A stretch of 64,000 nt of DNA, from assembly GCA_028829895.1 (NCBI GenBank), contig CM054183.1, forward strand, positions 70,369,071-70,433,070. The letters are read 5' to 3'. The DNA is from Sinotaia quadrata. Its lineage: Eukaryota; Mollusca; Gastropoda; Architaenioglossa; Viviparidae. A model generated the notes under the pieces. That model was not told the origin of the DNA, did no database searches, and worked only from the letters and a program-made list of their open reading frames with translations. Shown piece after piece: positions 58,921 through 64,000 of this stretch; the first letter of the stretch is position 1; each line of letters begins with the position of its first letter. The translations under genes were made by a program, and so were the position numbers.

Positions 58921-59204
58921 CCTTTACCTACGCACACAAATATCTTAATAAATTCACTCTTGAAGATAATATATCTGATTTATTTTTGCGTTATTAGTGA
59001 CTGTATTTAATTTCAAACATGTTAGGCAGCTCAAACCATTAAGTTTTGGGTTTTACCCTTTATTTAATGTTCATAATTTGGATGGTATTTAAGTAGTCAC
59101 AAATGGAAAACATGTAAACTATTTCACTCACTGAATATTTGATTGTCCGGTAATTATCGGTTGTTTACTATGATGTCTGAATCAGTCACGACACGGGAAA
59201 TGTC

Positions 59205-59585
59205 AAATTTATTGACAATGCGAACACTACGAAAGGCTGCTGATTTGACAATGGGACAGGTCTGTGGTACTCTCGTGTGGGTTACTGTCCAGTTCAGATG
59301 TCATATTCTCCCACTCACTCTCGTATTGCTACGGATACTACTTCTGCCTTCACACTAAACAAACAGGATTTGTAATCTAAGATCTGGCACTTTTCACTGT
59401 TTTTCATCTCGGTTTCGGTTTCTGTCTTTGGCTACACTGACATCGGAGACTGCTATCTTGATCGACTTGCTGAAAGCGCAGTCTGCTTCTAGTGAGGAAA
59501 TTGATCGATCAGTTCCTATCTTGAAGTCCAACAGTATTGTATCTGTTTCCGCGTCTGCTTCTGGATGTGCACCCTGCTCTCTCTA
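59205..59585 (-). pseudogene. Ancient relic of a second LINE endonuclease domain
   Basis: The minus strand aligns with the LINE at 55.2-55.5 kb. Read in frame it gives IAVSDVSVAKDRNRNRDEKQ, a stop, then VPDLRL, against the intact-looking VAIIDVAVPSDRN...YQDLRLEIQ of the first copy. On the plus strand TTCAGATGTCATATTCTCC and GCACTTTTCACTGTTTTTC match their counterparts. The C-terminal part (ACACTACGAAAGGCTGCTGA) is also traceable. Many substitutions and stops show it is far older than the 55-56 kb copy. Confidence 0.75.
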
Positions 59586-59640
59586 GTGGTTTGATTCTAT
59601 TCTCCAAATGTCTTGTGTTTAAGGATTGTTTTTCTTAGGA

Positions 59641-59795
59641 ATGAGAGCTGAATCCCTTTGTCACTATGTCATGTACAATATGTCTCTGTGTGTTTTTGTG
59701 AGAATTAAATCCCTTTGTCAGTATGTCATATACAATAAGTCTTTATGTGTTCTTAGTAGTGAGAGTTAAATCCCTTTGTCAATGTGCCCTCTGTC
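59641..59795. repeat. Degenerate minisatellite, ~60-bp unit
   Basis: TGAGAGTTAAATCCCTTTGT plus CAGTATGTCATATACAATA, two and a half copies. Confidence 0.8.
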
Positions 59796-60084
59796 GTGTT
59801 TGAATGTTCTATGATTGAGACTTAAGGTCGACTGAGAGTTCAGGTCTTTTAAGAGTATGTCATGTCTTATGACTGTATGTGTTCTTAGGACAGCAGAGTC
59901 CAAGTCTTCTATCTGTAAGAATTGGGTTTATAAAAAAGGTATACTTATGATTCAAGAGCTAGCTCTAAACGTGCACTCAATATTTAAGAGCTAGATGTAC
60001 TTAAGATCCTAGAGATTACACTAACCAGGATTCAAGAGCTAATTGTAAAGGTATAATCAGAATTCAAGTGCTAGCTCTGTTGTA
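59796..60084. other. Spacer with decayed repeats
   Basis: ATTCAAGAGCTAGCTCTAA-like phrases recur four times at irregular spacing; no gene seen. Confidence 0.5.
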
Positions 60085-60160
60085 ATGTCATGGTATTGTA
60101 CGATGTGTAATGTCATGGTATTGTACGATGTGTAATGTCATGGTATTGTACGATGGTCGT
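60085..60160. repeat. Minisatellite, 25-bp unit x 3
   Basis: TAATGTCATGGTATTGTACG plus ATGTG, identical copies. Confidence 0.95.
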
Positions 60161-60579
60161 TGCGAGACATTACAAATATCTTTGTTTGTACAGGTACTCA
60201 TTTCACAGATGTAGTGGTTGTACAATTCAGGAGCTAAGGCATTATTCTCATAAAACTCGGTGCTTTTCTTGGTGTACTTTTAGAATAAAAATTCACCATG
60301 ACAACAGTTTTGTATAAATGAATGGTCAAAGTTCTTTTAAATGTCTTATATTAATTGAAGTACAATATTTTAATAATTCTAAAGTTTAGCACTGTGTAAC
60401 GTCTAGAAATAAAACTAGCTCTCCGTGAGGAGTTAATTGGAGAGAAAGGATTAATTTTTTAAGAGAAAATAAAGGAATAATTGTTCAAACTAAATATTAA
60501 AAGAATAATTTTCCAAGAGAAAATAAAGGAGCAATGTTTTAAAGACATATGTCAGTCCAAACAGAGATTCATCTGAGTT
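60161..60579. other. AT-rich spacer
   Basis: A loose pair of AAGAGAAAATAAAGGA phrases near 60460 and 60517; nothing else. Confidence 0.4.
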
Positions 60580-60589
60580 ATATGACAGA

Positions 60590-61030
60590 ACACGCTGGTG
60601 TGTTAGACGACTTTGCTTGCTCTTAGTCTGACTGGGGTGTTAAAGACAGTACGATAACTTAGTCTGACTGGGGTGTTAGACGACTTTGCTTGCTCTTAGT
60701 CTGACTGGTGTGTTAAAGATAGTACGATAACTTAGCCTGACTGGTGTGTTAAAGACAGTACGATAACTTAGCCTGACTGGGGTGTTAAGGACAGTACGAT
60801 AACTTTGTCTGACTGGGGTGTTAAAGACAGTACGATAACTTAGTCTGACTGGTGTGTTAAGATAGTACGATAACTTAGTCTGACTGGTGTGTTAAAGACA
60901 GTACGATAACTTAGTCTGACTGGTGTGTTAAAGACAGTACGATAACTTAGTCTGACTGGTGTGTTAAAGACAGTACGATAACTTAGTCTGACTGGTGTGT
61001 TAAAGACAGTACGATAACTTAGCCTGAATA
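60590..61030. repeat. Minisatellite, 36-bp unit x ~11
   Basis: GATAACTTAGTCTGACTGGT plus GTGTTAAAGACAGTAC. The left end contains a longer variant with GACGACTTTGCTTGCTCTTA, seen twice. One copy lacks a base (GTTAAGATAGTAC). Confidence 0.96.
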
Positions 61031-61254
61031 GCTTTGAGAATTTATACTAAGAACGAAACACACAAAAACATTCTAGATAAGTCAGTGTTTCATATCTAAA
61101 GAATCACACAGTTTTATTTTAATAAACGTATCACACAATATGGACAGTGGTAATTCTATTTATAAAGAAAAATATTATGAATTAATGAGACAGATTCTGA
61201 ACCATACAAAAAGTTTCAAAGTCTGTTCACGCCAAAAGCACGCATAGAAAATAT
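61031..61254. other. Spacer
   Basis: Nothing recognised. Confidence 0.4.
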
Positions 61255-61745
61255 ACCAAAGCGTGATTAGGAAATAAACCAAAGCATGGTTAGGAAATAA
61301 ACCAAATTTTGCTTAGGAAATATACCGAATTTGGAAATATACCAAAGCTTGCTTAGGAAATATCCCAAAGTCTGCTTAGGAAATATCCCAAAGTCTGCTT
61401 AGGAAATATCCCAAAGTCTGCTTAGGAAATATCCCAAAGTCTGCTTAGGAAATATCCCAAAGTCTGCTTAGGAAATATCCCAAAGTCTGCTTAGGAAATA
61501 TCCCAAAGTCTGCTTAGGAAATATCCCAAAGTCTGCTTAGGAAATATCCCAAAGTCTGCTTAGGAAATATCCCAAAGTCTGCTTAGGAAATATCCCAAAG
61601 TCTGCTTAGGAAATATCCCAAAGTCTGCTTAGGAAATATCCCAAAGTCTGCTTAGTAATTATACCAAAGCTTGCTTAGGAAATATACCAAAACCTGCTTA
61701 GCAAATACTCCAAAATATGCTTAAGAAATATACCGAAACATGATG
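61255..61745. repeat. Minisatellite, 23-bp unit; identical core, decayed edges
   Basis: CTTAGGAAATATCCCAAAGT plus CTG is repeated about fourteen times without a visible change at 61335-61660. On both sides the copies become ATACCAAAGCTTG, ATACCAAATTTTG or ATACTCCAAAATATG. Confidence 0.97.
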
Positions 61746-62529
61746 AGGAAATATACTAAAACAATATACGAAGGCAAACAGCCAGAACCGACCAGTCACG
61801 TGCTAGTTCCCTGGCCAGAGGTGTCTCCGCCCTCGAGGTTAGGTGCTAATGCACTAAGATTTCCAATGAAACCAGCCATCCTGCTCACCCGGCATTGTGA
61901 AGCGTTCCCTACATTAGTAACAGTAAACCATTCTCACATAATTTCCCATTCTACCGTCCACTGTCCCTTTACCCCCCCACCACCCCTTTACCGCTACTCC
62001 TTTACCAACAGCATTTACCATTACCCTTTTACCACCACCCCTTTACCATTATCCCTTAACTATCAAAATCACATTCAGAAATGGCGATATCATATTGAGA
62101 ACTGACGAAATAATTAGTCGACAAAATTGAAGTTAGAAATGGCAGTATCATATTGAAATGTAGTCAGTAAATCATACGTGGAAAAGGTGAAATTATTGTT
62201 TACCATGATTTTATTTTTTAATTAGATAAGCAGGAATTGATATTTACAGATACTCAAGGTTTTATATTAAATCCATAATTATGAAACAAAACAAATTACG
62301 ATTTTGGTCACAGCGAATTATTTAAACAGGCCACTAATTCATTGTTAGAAACACAGAGATGCTTGCATTCAGATGTAGTCACGAAATGATAAGAAAATTA
62401 TTTACAATTATGGTCTCAAAATAAATGGAGACAGTCACACATTTATATTTAGAGATTAAAATGTCTTTGAGATAGATCCCGAAATTATTTCGACAAAATT
62501 GTATAACAAGATCGACGGAATTATACTTG
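61746..62529. other. Unique segment with a C-rich patch
   Basis: A 121-codon plus frame (61740-62105) ends in Pro/Thr/Tyr-rich low-complexity sequence from CCACCACCCCTTTACC-like repeats at 61970-62060. I do not recognise any domain, and the first residues come from the neighbouring repeat. Gene status is doubtful. Confidence 0.35.
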
Positions 62530-62640
62530 GTAAGATAAGGTTATGACGTCATACAGCAAAATTACACTTCGTTATTCATGATAAAAGAAGTAAGATTAGA
62601 TTATGACGTCACACAGCAACATTACACTTCATTATTCAAG
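62530..62640. repeat. Imperfect duplication, ~57 bp x 2
   Basis: TTATGACGTCAYACAGCAAM plus ATTACACTTCRTTATTCA occurs twice. Confidence 0.88.
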
Positions 62641-62664
62641 AAAGAAGTAATGATCTGATATTTA

Positions 62665-62985
62665 AAGAGGGTTTTGAATCGTATTTACAAAGGGTCGCGT
62701 AATCATATTTATAGAGGGTCACGTAATTATATTTATAGAGGGTAGCGTAATCATATTTATAGAGGGTCACGTAATTATATTTATAGAGGGTAGCGTAATC
62801 ATATTTATAGAGGGTCACGTAATCGTATTTATAGAGGATCACGTAATTATATTTAGAGATGGTCACGAAGTCGTATTTTGAGAGGGTCATGTAATCGTGT
62901 TTAGAGAGGGTCACGTAATCCTATTTAGAGCGGGTCACGTAACCATAGATAGAGAGGATCACGCAGTCGTATTTAGAATATTTAA
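62665..62985. repeat. Minisatellite, 24-bp unit (~13 copies)
   Basis: CACGTAATTATATTTATAGA plus GGGT; CACGTAAT and AGCGTAAT units alternate at 62705-62820 (48-bp dimer). Edges are diverged. The period is a multiple of 3 and gives an open minus frame at 62636-62914. Confidence 0.94.
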
Positions 62986-63180
62986 AGGTGAAACCAAAAC
63001 TGTTGCGAGATAAAGTTAGATATGATCACGAGTGTATACAATTATAGAAGCTTTATGCTATATTTAGTCCCGATATTATAACGTAGACAAATAACATTTC
63101 GACAGAATCATGTGATTATGACGACAGAGATGCCAAGTTGCAGATAAGTCTGGAAAGTTTTTTTGTCGTCCCAAACAATG
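62986..63180. other. Transition from AT-rich sequence to the GC-richer right end
   Basis: No repeat; composition rises in GC from about 63110. Confidence 0.4.
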
Positions 63181-63189
63181 GAGCAACAA

Positions 63190-63315
63190 GCCCGCCCCTT
63201 TATGGAGACTGGCGGAGTGGCCAGCTGCCGATGCCCACACGTGTGGCGAGTTCTGGAAGGCAGACACGTTGGAAGGCGACAGCATAAAAGAAGTTTGGCA
63301 CGCGAAGTCTGCAAA
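63190..63315 (+). promoter_or_regulatory. Putative promoter
   Basis: A GC-richer block with a GC-box-like CCCGCCCC at 63191-63198 and a TATA-like CATAAAAG at 63283-63290, which would place a start of transcription near 63310-63320. The following ~200 bp are GC- and purine-rich and end in a strong splice donor, which is what makes me favour a promoter over chance. Confidence 0.4.
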
Positions 63316-63521
63316 CGGCTGTAGTGTGGCAGTGCTCTGCCAGAAAAGTGAGCGTGCGAGTGACAGCGTGACAGATGCTCTATGTGACAGATGCCCTGCG
63401 TGACAGATGCCCTACAGCAAGCGAGAGCAGAAGAAAGTAACCACAAGCACAAGGCAAACACCTCAACAACAGCTTTCGGCACGCGCATAAACTTCAGGAA
63501 GACTTGACGGCATTACTAAAG
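63316..63521 (+). other. Putative non-coding first exon with splice donor at 63521/63522
   Basis: AAAG/GTAAGA at 63518-63527 is a near-ideal metazoan 5' splice site. Upstream sequence back to the TATA-like box is rich in GC and AG and lacks a long frame. Only short upstream ATGs (near 63374 and 63384) are present, so the exon would be 5' untranslated, with coding exons beyond the window. The start position is inferred from the TATA-like box and may be wrong. A minus-strand frame across 63108-63488 has no known domain. Confidence 0.4.
63364..63415. repeat. Short tandem repeat, ~19-bp unit, inside the putative exon
   Basis: GTGACAGATGCYCTRYG occurs three times. Confidence 0.85.
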
Positions 63522-63804
63522 GTAAGAGAAAATTCACTCGTAGCCCATGTCCTTCTCCCCAAGTGTTCAGGATTGATTGCAGTTTTGACAGTGATAGGAT
63601 GCTAATTTACTTTTCATTTTCCTTTCCAGTTTTCTTTCACTTTTGTCGACTTAGTCCGTCGACCCAACTCCATCTATATTCTATGAGCATTTGTATCTGA
63701 TGACCACCCGTAATATATGTTATTGTTTACGAGCAGTCGTTTTCTCTTGTTTGTGTAACAGACAAATACACGGACATGGTATTTTACTTCTACTTCAAAA
63801 TTAG

Positions 63805-63874
63805 AACAGTTACCTTAGTTAAGACTTACCTTAGTTAAGACTTACCTTAGTTAAGACTTACCTTAGTTAAGACG
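63805..63874. repeat. Short minisatellite, 16-bp unit
   Basis: ACCTTAGTTAAGACTT occurs about four times, the last ending GACGTAAC. Confidence 0.95.
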
Positions 63875-64000
63875 TAACACAGTAATGGCACTTATAACGT
63901 CAGTTAATGAACGCAAACATATTCCAGACTCTCACTCGAGCAAAGAGCTAAGACTGCCGTACTGAACTCAAGTCTTGAGCCGTGACGTACTGCTCTAGTC

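Noticed and set aside
61740..62105. 121-codon plus frame as a gene
   Set aside because: It starts inside a decayed minisatellite and ends in Pro/Tyr low-complexity sequence; the middle has no recognised motif.
63108..63488. 126-codon minus frame as a gene
   Set aside because: Cys/His/Ser-rich translation of the GC-richer putative promoter and exon; no domain recognised, and plus-strand TATA and splice-donor signals explain the region better.

Overview
The window is AT-rich metazoan nuclear DNA. It contains no complete protein-coding gene that I can recognise. Animal-type transposable elements are present (an R2/R4/NeSL-like non-LTR retrotransposon, a TGT...ACA LTR family and an inverted-repeat DNA element). 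There are no bacterial-style gene clusters. About seventy separate micro- and minisatellites fit a large, repeat-rich invertebrate genome; a mollusc or another lophotrochozoan is my best guess, but the sequence does not prove it.

Layout: 1-6.7 kb holds small minisatellites (80, 23, 41, 31, 40, 37, 33, 74 and 54 bp units) separated by plain AT-rich sequence. A near full-length solo LTR-like element lies at 6.78-8.35 kb (+). 8.4-16 kb is mostly unassigned, with an LTR tip at 13.6-13.7 kb and a 30-bp array at 15.05-15.36 kb. 16.3-19.1 kb holds three more same-strand pieces of the LTR family. 19.6-26.8 kb is nearly continuous tandem repeat, including a 1.25-kb array of a 13-bp unit. A minus-strand LTR copy spans 26.8-28.2 kb. 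28.2-46.4 kb is a chain of about thirty minisatellites with short unique gaps. 46.6-48.7 kb holds broken minus-strand LTR pieces around a very uniform 46-bp array. 48.7-52.3 kb is again minisatellites, ending in thirteen copies of a 57-bp unit. A 1.3-kb inverted-repeat DNA element lies at 52.31-53.63 kb. A 5'-truncated, frameshifted LINE (RT C-terminus, zinc finger, restriction-like endonuclease) at 55.1-56.36 kb abuts an LTR piece at 56.36-57.24 kb, and a second, much older relic of the same LINE class is at 59.2-59.6 kb. The right edge, 63.1-63.55 kb, is GC-richer and looks like a promoter plus a non-coding first exon with a good splice donor; it is the only candidate host gene.

The main biological story is tandem-repeat birth. 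Several LTR copies each carry a different tandem expansion grown from their own sequence: a 63-bp unit at 27.4 kb, (GA)n at 18.98 kb, (TCTA)n at 47.1 kb and a 38-bp LTR-end unit at 46.67 kb. Because other copies keep the single-copy ancestral state, the origin of these arrays can be read directly. Most long open frames in the window are by-products of tandem repeats whose period is a multiple of three, or of a 13-bp unit that is open in all three frames, and should not be taken as genes.

Repeat periods were counted by eye; copy numbers and array edges are approximate.
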